Assembly: GCF_001465835.2 (NCBI RefSeq) | Contig: NZ_CP013661.2 | Coordinates: forward strand, 2,100,501-2,164,500 | Source: Planococcus kocurii | GTDB lineage: Bacteria; Bacillota; Bacilli; Bacillales_A; Planococcaceae | Direction: 5' to 3' | Length of the DNA stretch: 64,000 nucleotides | Shown here: piece by piece, positions 9,012 to 16,376 of the stretch | How positions within the stretch are numbered: position 1 is the stretch's first letter | Layout: the number at the start of each line of letters is the position of its first letter | Made by a program: the position numbers and the translations under genes | Notes under the pieces: model-generated | What the model was told of the DNA's origin: nothing | The model's input: only the letters and a program-made list of their open reading frames with translations | Database searches by the model: none

Positions 9012-9512
9012 ATGTCGGAAACGTTTCACACAGACCATCAAGTGCGCATTGCAGTATTAACTGTTAGTGACACCCGGACAGAAGAAACGGATACTGGGGG
9101 TCAGCTCGTACAGAAAATGGCTAAAGATAATGCGCTAGAAGTTAGGGATTATGCGATCGTTCAGGATGATATTGCAAGCATTCGATTAAGGATTTCTGAC
9201 TGGTTGGAGCAAGATGATATAGATGCGATTATTACAACTGGTGGAACGGGAATAGCGAAACGCGATGTCACTTTAGAAGCTGTTCAGTCGCTGTTTGAAA
9301 AAGAAATATCCGGATTTGGAGAACTCTTTCGTTACGTAAGCTTCACTGAAGATGTCGGCACTAAAGCACTTCTTAGCCGAGCGGCAGCAGGAGTAGCCAA
9401 TGACAAAGCCATTTTTGTATTGCCAGGATCTCGCGGCGCTGTAAAGCTGGCGATGGAGCGATTGATTTTACCGGAGATTAAGCATATTTACTCGGAATTG
9501 ACGAAACATTAA
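9012..9512 (+). CDS. moaB: Molybdenum cofactor biosynthesis protein MoaB/MogA family
   Basis: A 166-residue soluble protein. IAVLTVSDTRTEETDTGGQ, then ITTGGTGIAKRDVT and LPGSRGAVKLAMERLILPEIKH are the MoaB/MogA signature, which binds molybdopterin and adenylylates it before metal insertion. The gene lies 18 bases after moeB with GAAAGGGGAG before the ATG and ends at a strong terminator, so it closes the mod-moe-moa run. Confidence 0.92.
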   Translation: MSETFHTDHQVRIAVLTVSDTRTEETDTGGQLVQKMAKDNALEVRDYAIVQDDIASIRLRISDWLEQDDIDAIITTGGTGIAKRDVTLEAVQSLFEKEISGFGELFRYVSFTEDVGTKALLSRAAAGVANDKAIFVLPGSRGAVKLAMERLILPEIKHIYSELTKH

Positions 9513-9535
9513 TCACGTTCATAATCACTGATTGA

Positions 9536-9582
9536 AAAACCCTGTGGCATTGTCAGTTGAATGACATTACCACAGGGTTTTT
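9536..9582. terminator. Bidirectional terminator between moaB and moaC
   Basis: The outer stem AACCCTGTGG / CCACAGGGTT encloses a second stem TGTCA / TGACA. An A-run and a T-run flank it, so it can stop transcription from both sides. Confidence 0.85.
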
Positions 9583-9601
9583 AAATTCATAAAGTAACAA
9601 T

Positions 9602-10087
9602 TTAATCACGCGCATAATCAGATTTCCCGCCAGTTTTCTCAAGCAACATCGTCGGTCCAATGACCATTTCTTTGCCAGAAGCTTTGCACATATCATAAAT
9701 CGTCAGTGCAGCAGCAGAAGCGGCGGTAAGGGCTTCCATTTCAACCCCTGTAGGTCCTTTTGTTTTTACAGCAACGGTCAACAACACTTCGAAATGGTTT
9801 TTTTCTTCATCAACATTCCATTCAAATTCAATATCGACTCCACTAAGTGCTAATGGATGACACATCGGAATGATTTGTGAAGTGTTTTTAGCTGCCATAA
9901 TGCCAGCTACTTGAGCAACTGCAAAAACATCGCCTTTTTTATTGGTACCCTCTTTAATTTGTTGATAAATTGCTTTGTTTAACAAGACAGAAGTAGTCGC
10001 ACGCGCTGTGCGGACACTGTCTTTCTTGTCGGAGACGTCGACCATCTTGGCACGACCTTGGGCATTAAAATGTGTGAGTTTTGACAA
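9602..10087 (-). CDS. moaC: Cyclic pyranopterin monophosphate synthase MoaC
   Basis: About 161 residues, the normal length for Moa[18 protein letters not shown] is the family opening, [10 protein letters not shown] carries the conserved His, and [17 protein letters not shown] is the catalytic segment. It converts the MoaA product into cyclic pyranopterin monophosphate. TTG 10087 is chosen because AAAGGATGA lies at good spacing upstream; ATG 10096 overlaps that ribosome site. It faces moaB across a shared terminator. moaA, moaD, moaE and moeA are not in the window. Confidence 0.93.
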   Translation of the reverse strand: MSKLTHFNAQGRAKMVDVSDKKDSVRTARATTSVLLNKAIYQQIKEGTNKKGDVFAVAQVAGIMAAKNTSQIIPMCHPLALSGVDIEFEWNVDEEKNHFEVLLTVAVKTKGPTGVEMEALTAASAAALTIYDMCKASGKEMVIGPTMLLEKTGGKSDYARD

Positions 10088-10299
10088 TGAAATCATCCTT
10101 TCGCGAGTGAATAATGTCAGTATAGCATGACGGATATCGACTGCTTTAACTATTCAATCCGGTTACACCGATGTTTGCGAGAAGAATGCTTAACACCGCG
10201 TAGGTTGAATAAACTCTTATGATGGCTGTATTTTCTAATATTTACATTATTATTCCAGTATGTTTGAATAGAGAGAGTATAAAAAAAGGTGGAGATCAA

Positions 10300-10926
10300 T
10301 TGAAAACGACAGAGTACCAAGATAATTTGAATCCGTTTACGGCTATTTGGACACGTCCGCGCGAGACCGTTCGATATGTGATTGAAGAAAAAGAGTCTAA
10401 TTTTAGTTTTTTATTAATCGTGTTGTCAGGCTTTGTGGGAGGTCTTCTCAGTAGCCTGGATTCAGAGCTATTTCTTCCTGTATGGGGAATTCTTTTGCTA
10501 GCGTTACTAGGTGGACCGATTGGGGCTGTAGTAAGTACCGCGATTGGAGCTGGTATTTATTTGTTAGTAGGTCGGTTATTTAAAGGCGAAGCTACATATA
10601 CTGAAATGTTTCGTGCAATTTTAACAGGACAAATTCCACAAATCTGGCTTTTTCCGCTTCTGTTATTTTGGATGCTCGTATTTCCGGAAACTTATTTTGT
10701 AGAGTCTGACCAACTGCCATTTGAAGATACGAATCTACTGTCAATGATTTTTTTTCTTATTTTAGGGGTAGTGTCTATTTGGACGTTTGTTGTTCAGTGT
10801 AAAGCTGTAGGAGAAGCACATAGACTTTCTGCTTGGAAAGGGTTTTTCATCATTGTTCTTCCTGGGATCGTGTTTATTGGAGTCATTGTGGCCATTATTG
10901 CCGCGGTTCTAACGACAATTATGTAA
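10300..10926 (+). CDS. YIP1 family membrane protein
   Basis: A 208-residue integral membrane protein. The opening TTG has GGTGGAGA 7 bases upstream; an in-frame ATG at 10219 has no ribosome site. NPFTAIWTRPRETVRYVIEEK is typical of bacterial Yip1-domain proteins, followed by about five hydrophobic helices and short polar ends. The function of bacterial members is unknown; membrane organisation or stress has been suggested for the family. Monocistronic, with a strong terminator. Confidence 0.8.
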   Translation: MKTTEYQDNLNPFTAIWTRPRETVRYVIEEKESNFSFLLIVLSGFVGGLLSSLDSELFLPVWGILLLALLGGPIGAVVSTAIGAGIYLLVGRLFKGEATYTEMFRAILTGQIPQIWLFPLLLFWMLVFPETYFVESDQLPFEDTNLLSMIFFLILGVVSIWTFVVQCKAVGEAHRLSAWKGFFIIVLPGIVFIGVIVAIIAAVLTTIM

Positions 10927-10932
10927 GTTATC

Positions 10933-10966
10933 AAAAACAAGGCAGCCAATAAGGCTGCCTTGTTTT
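10933..10966. terminator. Bidirectional terminator
   Basis: The near-perfect stem AAAACAAGGCAGCC / GGCTGCCTTGTTTT with a 5-base loop serves the convergent YIP1 and stress-protein genes. Confidence 0.88.
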
Positions 10967-11771
10967 ATGGTTTTTCTACCTTATGAACAACTCCAGTTTC
11001 TTCAACATCGGCTACTTCTCGACGGACCGTCTCTTTGACAACCTCTACGTCTTGAACGGTACGTTTGCCAATGACAATTTCTTCTCGAATGACTTTCTTT
11101 TTGCCAATATCTAAACGTTCTTCGGACAGCGGAATGTAAATGGCATCGCCTTTTTCATACGCTTGCTGCGGTGTTAATGTATGTTCACTTTTTTCATTAG
11201 CTGTTTCTTCAGTAATGGGACGTCGGTTAATGACGATTTCCTCGCGCTCTACAGGTACTTGAATTTCTCTGTCTTCTTCGACCATTTTTTTATGAACTTG
11301 GACTTCCCCTGTCTGAACTTTTTCTTTATCAATGCTTAGCCGTTCTTCGTGTAAGGCAAGGCGTTGTTCTTCAGTAGCAATAGCTTTATTTGTTTGTTCA
11401 GCTGGCGAAGAGGGTTCGGATTGAAGTGCAGACAAGGGTTCGCTGCTTGTGTAAAGGAGGAGTCTACCATTCTCAACCTGCTGGAAATAATAATCTGTTT
11501 CTTCCGCGCTCAATCCCATCCGGTTAAAGGCATCTTTTGTGATGTCATCGCCGGCTAAAAAAGCAATGACTTTGCCTTTGAAATTGTCCCGGTCTTGTGT
11601 ATCCACATGGACAGCTGTGTGCGTGATTAGCAACTCTATTTGTTCGTCATGTTTTGATACTAAATACAGTTCCTCTTCTTCGTATCCTACTGCTTTGAGT
11701 TCACCGACTGTAATCAGCACTTGTGCTTGCGCATCAAATAATCCAATGCGTTTGTTTTCTTTTTTATCCAT
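10965..11771 (-). CDS. YflT-domain plus YsnF/AvaK (DUF2382) stress protein, copy 1
   Basis: A 268-residue soluble, highly acidic protein. Residues 5-100 resemble the YflT / general stress protein 17M domain (IGLFDAQAQVLITVGELKAVGYEEEELYLVS). The C-terminal half is a DUF2382 domain with repeated blocks: EERLSIDKEKVQTGEVQVHK, VPVEREEIVINRRP and LSEERLDIGKKKVIREEIVIGKRTVQD. The molecular function is unknown. ATG 11771 has GGGGAGG at ideal spacing; a TTG 21 bases upstream is the alternative. A sigma-B-like promoter precedes it. It is a tandem paralogue of the next gene, each with its own promoter. Confidence 0.85.
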   Translation of the reverse strand: MDKKENKRIGLFDAQAQVLITVGELKAVGYEEEELYLVSKHDEQIELLITHTAVHVDTQDRDNFKGKVIAFLAGDDITKDAFNRMGLSAEETDYYFQQVENGRLLLYTSSEPLSALQSEPSSPAEQTNKAIATEEQRLALHEERLSIDKEKVQTGEVQVHKKMVEEDREIQVPVEREEIVINRRPITEETANEKSEHTLTPQQAYEKGDAIYIPLSEERLDIGKKKVIREEIVIGKRTVQDVEVVKETVRREVADVEETGVVHKVEKP

Positions 11772-11821
11772 GCCCAATTCCTCCCCTGTCAATTGTACCG
11801 AATTGCTTTGTTAAGGCTCAT

Positions 11822-11848
11822 TTACCCGTAGTCACGTTCTAGATAAAC
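11822..11848 (-). promoter_or_regulatory. Sigma-B-like promoter
   Basis: On the minus strand GTTTAT (11848-11843), 15 bases, then GGGTAA (11827-11822) matches the general-stress consensus GTTTAA / GGGTAT. It lies about 50 bases upstream of the first YflT/DUF2382 gene. Confidence 0.6.
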
Positions 11849-11856
11849 CTCAACAT

Positions 11857-11898
11857 CAAAAAGCGTATCCGAACAAAATCGTCCGGATACGCTTTTTT
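11857..11898. terminator. Terminator between the two stress-protein genes
   Basis: The stem AAAAGCGTATCCG / CGGATACGCTTTT with a 12-base loop and flanking A and T runs sits directly after the upstream (right-hand) paralogue on the minus strand. Confidence 0.82.
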
Positions 11899-11903
11899 AC
11901 CCA

Positions 11904-12704
11904 TTAAAATAAATCGCGCTCATCTTTTTTCGGTTTTACTAGTTCATCAATATCCGCTTCTTCGTGTCGGACAGTTTCGCTCACCAGTTCGGAGTCTTGA
12001 ACTGTGCGTTTACCGACAATAATTTCTTCACTAACGACGTCTTTCTTACGGACGTTGACACGCTCTTCTGAAACAGGAATATGAATCGTTTCTTCATCAT
12101 CGTAAAGGTTTATATTTGCTGAATTAGTTGTATTAGAGTGGACTTCTTCGTTTACCGGACGACGTTCTACATAAACTTCTTCACGTTCAACTGGAATTTC
12201 GAGAGTTTGTTGTTCTTCGACAACGTGCTTTCCGACAGTTACTTCACCTGTCTGAACCCGTTTTTTGTCAACGCTTAGTCGTTCCTCGTGAAGACGTAGA
12301 TGTTCTTCTTCAGCAGTAGTTGCTCGCGCCTCTGTTTGAGTATAAGTGTGTGGCTTGTACGATGCGCCGTAATCGCTATTCACGTAAAGCACTAACTTGC
12401 CGTTTTCGACTTGTCTGTAATATTCGTCTGCTTCGCCGCTTCCTAACCCCATTTGTATAAATGCATCATGCGTCGAGTCTCCACCAGAAATGAATGACTT
12501 GAATTTGTCCATCATATCTTCATCATCCTGGACATTTAAATGAACATCTGTCTGGCCTTGAACCATAGATAGCTGATCGTTACGCTTAGCGATCACATAC
12601 ATATCTTCTTCTTTATAGCCTTGTGCTTTTAATTCGCTAATTTTGTGTAAAACTTCTGCTTGTACATCATATGATTGAATCATTACTGTTTCTTTGTTTG
12701 TCAT
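11904..12704 (-). CDS. YflT-domain plus YsnF/AvaK (DUF2382) stress protein, copy 2
   Basis: A 266-residue paralogue of the preceding protein with the same order: an N-terminal YflT-like domain (MIQSYDVQAEVLHKISELKA), then a DUF2382 domain (LHEERLSVDKKRVQTGEVTV, EIPVEREEVYVERRPVNEE, VSEERVNVRKKDVVSEEIIV). The two proteins differ mostly in the linker. AGGAGG lies 8 bases before the ATG. A sigma-B-like promoter lies upstream, which fits a general stress role, though the biochemical function is unknown. Confidence 0.85.
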   Translation of the reverse strand: MTNKETVMIQSYDVQAEVLHKISELKAQGYKEEDMYVIAKRNDQLSMVQGQTDVHLNVQDDEDMMDKFKSFISGGDSTHDAFIQMGLGSGEADEYYRQVENGKLVLYVNSDYGASYKPHTYTQTEARATTAEEEHLRLHEERLSVDKKRVQTGEVTVGKHVVEEQQTLEIPVEREEVYVERRPVNEEVHSNTTNSANINLYDDEETIHIPVSEERVNVRKKDVVSEEIIVGKRTVQDSELVSETVRHEEADIDELVKPKKDERDLF

Positions 12705-12757
12705 TTCTAATTCCTCCTAATAGTGATAGATCACCTATAGAGCAAGGTAGTGATAAT

Positions 12758-12783
12758 TTACCCTGTTGTTTTTCAGAACAAAC
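12758..12783 (-). promoter_or_regulatory. Sigma-B-like promoter
   Basis: On the minus strand GTTTGT (12783-12778), a 14-base spacer, then GGGTAA (12763-12758). It lies about 55 bases upstream of the second YflT/DUF2382 gene. The same arrangement precedes its paralogue. Confidence 0.6.
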
Positions 12784-12861
12784 CCATTGGTTTTGAATAA
12801 GCAAAAATGCTATAGCTTGAAAATAAACGCTTGCTTTCCTGTTAACTTTTTAATACACTAT

Positions 12862-12882
12862 AAAACGTAATGATTACTATTT
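12862..12882 (+). promoter_or_regulatory. Zur box in front of rpmG
   Basis: A 21-base near-palindrome containing CGTAATGATTAC at its centre matches the B. subtilis Zur operator (AAATCGTAAT-N-ATTACGATTT) at 18 or 19 of 20 defined positions. It lies about 40 bases upstream of the zinc-free L33 gene and overlaps a TATAAA that may be the -10. Zur would repress in zinc-replete cells. Confidence 0.75.
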
Positions 12883-12920
12883 GTGAAAATGGACGACAAT
12901 GTACAAAAGGAGGGGAAAAG

Positions 12921-13070
12921 ATGAGAGTCAATATCACGTTAGCGTGTACAGAAACAGGCGACAGGAATTACAGTACGACGAAAAATAAGCGGACAAACCC
13001 CGAGCGCATTGAGTTAAAAAAATACAGCCCACGTCTTAATAAAGTTACTATTCACCGGGAAACAAAATAA
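12921..13070 (+). CDS. rpmG: 50S ribosomal protein L33, zinc-free (C-) form
   Basis: A 49-residue L33 starting [20 protein letters not shown] and ending [10 protein letters not shown]. Zinc-binding L33 has two CxxC pairs; here only one Cys (Cys9) remains, with ETG in place of the first pair's second Cys and SPRLN in place of the second pair. AAGGAGG precedes the ATG. Together with the Zur box and the neighbouring S14 this fits the zinc-sparing ribosomal protein set, in which C- paralogues displace zinc-containing ones under zinc limitation. Confidence 0.93.
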   Translation: MRVNITLACTETGDRNYSTTKNKRTNPERIELKKYSPRLNKVTIHRETK

Positions 13071-13085
13071 TTTTTTGTGTAGTAT

Positions 13086-13106
13086 AAAACGTAGCAATTA
13101 CTTTTG
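13086..13106 (+). promoter_or_regulatory. Possible second Zur-like box before rpsN
   Basis: AAAACGTAGCAATTACTTTT resembles the box before rpmG (shared AAAACGTA and ATTACT) and matches about 14 of 20 Zur consensus positions. It lies between rpmG and rpsN, immediately before the rpsN ribosome site. Confidence 0.4.
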
Positions 13107-13117
13107 GAGGTAATTTC

Positions 13118-13387
13118 ATGGCTAAAAAATCAAAAATAGCACGTCATAATAAGCAACTGCAGCTAGTCGCGCAGTTTGCTGAGCAGCGACAAAGCTTTAA
13201 AGAACAAGGGAACATTCACGCATTAACCAATTTACCGAAAGATTCTTCTCCCACTCGTCTAGCTAATCGATGCTTGGTGACAGGAAGACCACGTGGATAT
13301 ATGCGGAAATTTGGGATGTCGCGTATTACCTTCCGGGAATTGGCGCATAGAGGTCAAATTCCTGGCGTTAAAAAAGCAAGTTGGTAA
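13118..13387 (+). CDS. rpsN: 30S ribosomal protein S14, zinc-free (C-) form
   Basis: An 89-residue S14 ([20 protein letters not shown] ... [34 protein letters not shown]). This long form lacks the CxxC-CxxC zinc site of the 61-residue S14 in the main ribosomal operon and resembles B. subtilis YhzA. It follows rpmG by 47 bases, has TGGAGG before its ATG and a terminator after it. Probably Zur-controlled and used when zinc is scarce. Confidence 0.94.
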   Translation: MAKKSKIARHNKQLQLVAQFAEQRQSFKEQGNIHALTNLPKDSSPTRLANRCLVTGRPRGYMRKFGMSRITFRELAHRGQIPGVKKASW

Positions 13388-13401
13388 AACAAACCCAATC
13401 A

Positions 13402-13432
13402 AAAACAGCAGATAAAAATCTGCTGTTTTTTT
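13402..13432 (+). terminator. Rho-independent terminator after rpsN
   Basis: The stem AAAACAGCAGAT / ATCTGCTGTTTT with a 4-base A loop and a T-tract. Confidence 0.88.
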
Positions 13433-13591
13433 AATTTATATAGAACTATCACAAAAAAAAGTGTTTTAACTAATAAAATTTTTTCTACCGGGCTCTTTTA
13501 AATATAACTTTTGATGCTATGATTAGGATATATTTAACTTATATATAAGAAAAAATTTGCAATAAGAAATGCACAAAGGGTGGTAATTAGA

Positions 13592-14404
13592 ATGACAGTT
13601 CAAACAGCAAATGATATTTTAAAACGCAATAACGTTCAGGTTATTGGTCAAGGTGAAAAAACCTTAGTATTTGGTCATGGTTTTGGCTGCGATCAGCAAG
13701 TCTGGGACAATACCATTGTAGAATTTTCAGCAGATTATCGAATTGTCACTTTTGACTATGTCGGTGCAGGGAAAAGTGATAAGGCCGCTTATTCGACCGA
13801 ACGCTATAGCACGTTAGACGGTTACAAACAGGATCTTCTAGAAGTTTGCGCTGCGTTAGCACTTGAGGAAATCTTATTTATTGGTCACTCTGTCAGCGCT
13901 ATGATTGGGATGCTTGCTTCAATCGAACGTCCAGAGTTGATGGAGAAAATGATTATGATTGGACCATCTCCCTATTATCTGAACGAACCTGGCTACAATG
14001 GTGGATTTGAACAATCTGATATCGATGAATTATTGGATATGATGGAAATAAACTATAAAGAATGGGCGAAGTATTTGGCGCCTGTCGTCATGCAAAACGA
14101 GGAACGTCCTGAACTGGCTGCGGATTTTGAGCAATTATTGTGTTCAAATGACCCGATGATTGCTCGTCAATTCGCTGAAGTAACATTCACTTCAGATCTT
14201 CGTGACCAATTAGATAAAGTTACAGTACCTACGTTGATTCTTCAACCAAAATTTGATGCCATTGTACCATTAGAAATTGGTCAATATCTCCGCGATCATA
14301 TCTCAGGTAGTCAATTGGTTGTAATGGAAGCAATGGGACACAATCCACATTTGAGTGATTCAGAGGAAACGGTAAAACGCATTAAGGCGTATTTAGCAGA
14401 ATAG
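13592..14404 (+). CDS. rsbQ: RsbQ-type alpha/beta hydrolase (signalling hydrolase of the KAI2/D14-like fold)
   Basis: A 270-residue alpha/beta hydrolase. The likely triad is Ser100 (GHSVS), Asp222 (PKFDAIVP) and His250 (MGHNPHLS), almost the spacing of B. subtilis RsbQ (Ser96, Asp219, His247). GHGFGCDQQVWD and FDYVGAGKSD are also RsbQ-like. RsbQ binds or hydrolyses an unknown small molecule and activates its partner, the PAS-PP2C phosphatase RsbP, in the energy-stress branch of sigma-B control. Here the gene is followed 13 bases later by a PAS-GGDEF gene instead. ATG 13592 is chosen because AAAGGGTGG is well spaced. Confidence 0.87.
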   Translation: MTVQTANDILKRNNVQVIGQGEKTLVFGHGFGCDQQVWDNTIVEFSADYRIVTFDYVGAGKSDKAAYSTERYSTLDGYKQDLLEVCAALALEEILFIGHSVSAMIGMLASIERPELMEKMIMIGPSPYYLNEPGYNGGFEQSDIDELLDMMEINYKEWAKYLAPVVMQNEERPELAADFEQLLCSNDPMIARQFAEVTFTSDLRDQLDKVTVPTLILQPKFDAIVPLEIGQYLRDHISGSQLVVMEAMGHNPHLSDSEETVKRIKAYLAE

Positions 14405-14417
14405 AGGAGTGAAAATC

Positions 14418-15356
14418 GTGGAACAGCAACTCGATAGAGCCCCTTGTGGTTATTTGGTTCTGGACCAGGAATTGCGTGTCGTTGAAATGAATAGCACGTT
14501 GCGGAATTTGACAAGCGTAGAAAATCCGCAGCATATCCATGATTTACTGACTATCGCTTCCCGGATGTATTTCCAAACGTACTTTACTCCTTCTATTAAA
14601 ATGCATGGCACCGTAAATGAAATGTTTTTGACCTTGAAAAGTGCGGCAGGACATATGCCAGTCTTGATGAATGCAGTAGAGCAAAATGGTTTGTACGAAT
14701 GTGCATTGATGCAGATGAGTGTTCGTGGTGAATATGAAAAAGAACTCCTATTAGCCAAACGTAATGCAGAAAAGATCAACCGTGAAACAGTAGAAGCCTA
14801 TGAGAAACTACAACACTTAATGAGCGAAGTAGAAAGTAAACAGCAACAACTGATTGATCTCAACTCGACACTTCAACAATTGTCCATTACGGATTCGCTA
14901 ACAGGCTTGAAAAATCGTCGCTATTTGGAAGAACGACTTCATGACTTTTTACTGCAGGCGCAAAATGGTCGAAAAGTGGCTCTTTTGATTTTGGATATTG
15001 ATTATTTTAAGCAAGTTAACGATACATATGGTCACCAAATAGGTGATGCAGTATTGCAGGAATTAGCGTGGCATCTAGAAACGAAAGTTGGAGCGGCTGG
15101 CATTGTAGCACGTCTCGGAGGAGAAGAGTTCGTCGTCGTGATGCCAGACTCAGGAATTGAAGAAGGCTTAGCTATGGCTGACTCTTTGTGTAAACACATA
15201 GAAGCTGCTGACTGGATGCATGTACCCATCACGGTAAGTATCGGTGTCGCCGTTTATGCGCTTGGAGACGAAGTAGGAAGCTTGCTATCCAGAGCTGACA
15301 GTTTTCTGTACAAAGCAAAAGCTAATGGAAGAAATTGTGTCTTTGGCAATGAATAA
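14418..15356 (+). CDS. PAS-GGDEF diguanylate cyclase, probable RsbQ partner
   Basis: A 312-residue soluble signalling enzyme. Residues 1-100 form a PAS-like sensor (DRAPCGYLVLDQELRVVEMN), 105-155 a coiled coil, and 157-312 a GGDEF domain with TDSLTGLKNRRY, LDIDYFKQVNDTYGHQIGD and an intact active site GGEEF (234-238). The RxxD inhibitory site five residues upstream is absent (GAAG instead), so feedback inhibition by c-di-GMP is not expected. GTG 14418 follows GAGGAG by 8 bases. It is tightly linked to the RsbQ-like gene and probably co-transcribed. It should make c-di-GMP in the cytoplasm; the signal is unknown. Confidence 0.88.
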   Translation: MEQQLDRAPCGYLVLDQELRVVEMNSTLRNLTSVENPQHIHDLLTIASRMYFQTYFTPSIKMHGTVNEMFLTLKSAAGHMPVLMNAVEQNGLYECALMQMSVRGEYEKELLLAKRNAEKINRETVEAYEKLQHLMSEVESKQQQLIDLNSTLQQLSITDSLTGLKNRRYLEERLHDFLLQAQNGRKVALLILDIDYFKQVNDTYGHQIGDAVLQELAWHLETKVGAAGIVARLGGEEFVVVMPDSGIEEGLAMADSLCKHIEAADWMHVPITVSIGVAVYALGDEVGSLLSRADSFLYKAKANGRNCVFGNE

Positions 15357-15369
15357 AGAACTACCTTTA

Positions 15370-15400
15370 ACATCCGTCTTTAAAAACGGATGTTTATTTA
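15370..15400 (+). terminator. Terminator after the diguanylate cyclase gene
   Basis: The stem ACATCCGT / ACGGATGT with an 8-base loop is followed by a T-rich but interrupted tail, so termination may be partial. Confidence 0.6.
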
Positions 15401-15488
15401 TTGGGAGAAATAGGGAACTGGACTCATTGCAACCATTCATTTAACAGCTATAATTAGCGTACAAAATATCTTTGCCTCTGGAGGACTT

Positions 15489-16328
15489 ATGGAAAAAGAG
15501 AATCGGTTATTGGGGGAACGCGTGTCGGCAGATAGAGAATTGATCGCACAATTGATCCATGAAGAAGTCAGCGCGAATCTTCAGGCTGAGCAGTTGCAAA
15601 TGACGAAAGCCTTCATTGAAGTTGTAAATAACATTCGAACTGATTTTGTGGATTTGATCGGACAATCCATTAGCAATAGTTACAATATTCAAGAGGTCTA
15701 TACGAAGATTCAACAATGGGGAGAAAAAACAGGTGATTTTTTTCTTGAAAACAATCGATCGCTAGAAGACGCACTTGCCGAAGTTTCTTTATTTCGAAAA
15801 CACATCGGAACAGTCATCAAAACAGAAGCCCTTCACAAGAAGATTAACATTCAAATTCTTTTTGATAGTATGGAGACCTTTCATTCGTTACTGGATTATG
15901 CAGCTGTTTCCTATACAGAAGCCTACACAGTTTCATATCGACGAAAATTGAACTGCGCAAGAAAAGAATTTCTTGAACTTTCCTCACCCGTTGTCCCGGT
16001 CAGTGATCAGATTGCCATTTTACCACTAGTGGGTAGCATTGAAATGGACCGAGCTCGTTATATACTGGAGAAAACCTTACTAGCAGCAAATCAACTAAAA
16101 ATTACGGTATTGATTGTAGATTTGTCAGGTGTCGTGAGAGTCGACTCAATCGTTGCAGAACAAATTATTAAAATCATCCAGTCGCTAAAGCTCGTAGGTA
16201 TACGCTCGGTTCTCACGGGAATCCGTCCAGAAATTGCAGCGATGCTTATTGGTATTGGCGTCGATTTAAAAGACATTGAAATTGGTGGCAGCCTGAAACG
16301 CGTCTTACATCAGATGAATGTCACTTAA
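15489..16328 (+). CDS. RsbR-type STAS-domain protein (stressosome component)
   Basis: A 279-residue protein. Residues 1-155 are helical and resemble an RsbRD-type N-terminal sensor; 165-279 form a STAS domain (SPVVPVSDQIAILPLVGSIE, IVDLSGVVRVDS, LVGIRSVLTGIRPEIA, LGIGVDL-like end) close to RsbR proteins. In RsbRA the kinase RsbT phosphorylates Thr171 and Thr205; here the matching positions are Ser183 (VGSIE) and Ser220 (VRVDS). TGGAGG precedes the ATG. It lies 132 bases after the diguanylate cyclase gene and probably feeds stress signals to RsbT and sigma-B. Confidence 0.85.
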   Translation: MEKENRLLGERVSADRELIAQLIHEEVSANLQAEQLQMTKAFIEVVNNIRTDFVDLIGQSISNSYNIQEVYTKIQQWGEKTGDFFLENNRSLEDALAEVSLFRKHIGTVIKTEALHKKINIQILFDSMETFHSLLDYAAVSYTEAYTVSYRRKLNCARKEFLELSSPVVPVSDQIAILPLVGSIEMDRARYILEKTLLAANQLKITVLIVDLSGVVRVDSIVAEQIIKIIQSLKLVGIRSVLTGIRPEIAAMLIGIGVDLKDIEIGGSLKRVLHQMNVT

Positions 16329-16330
16329 CT

Positions 16331-16370
16331 AAAAAAACGCTGAAGTTCCTAGACTTCAGCGTTTTTTTTT
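16331..16370. terminator. Bidirectional terminator
   Basis: A long stem AAAAAACGCTGAAGT / ACTTCAGCGTTTTTT lies between the convergent STAS gene and dapA. Confidence 0.9.
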
Positions 16371-16376
16371 AGTTAG

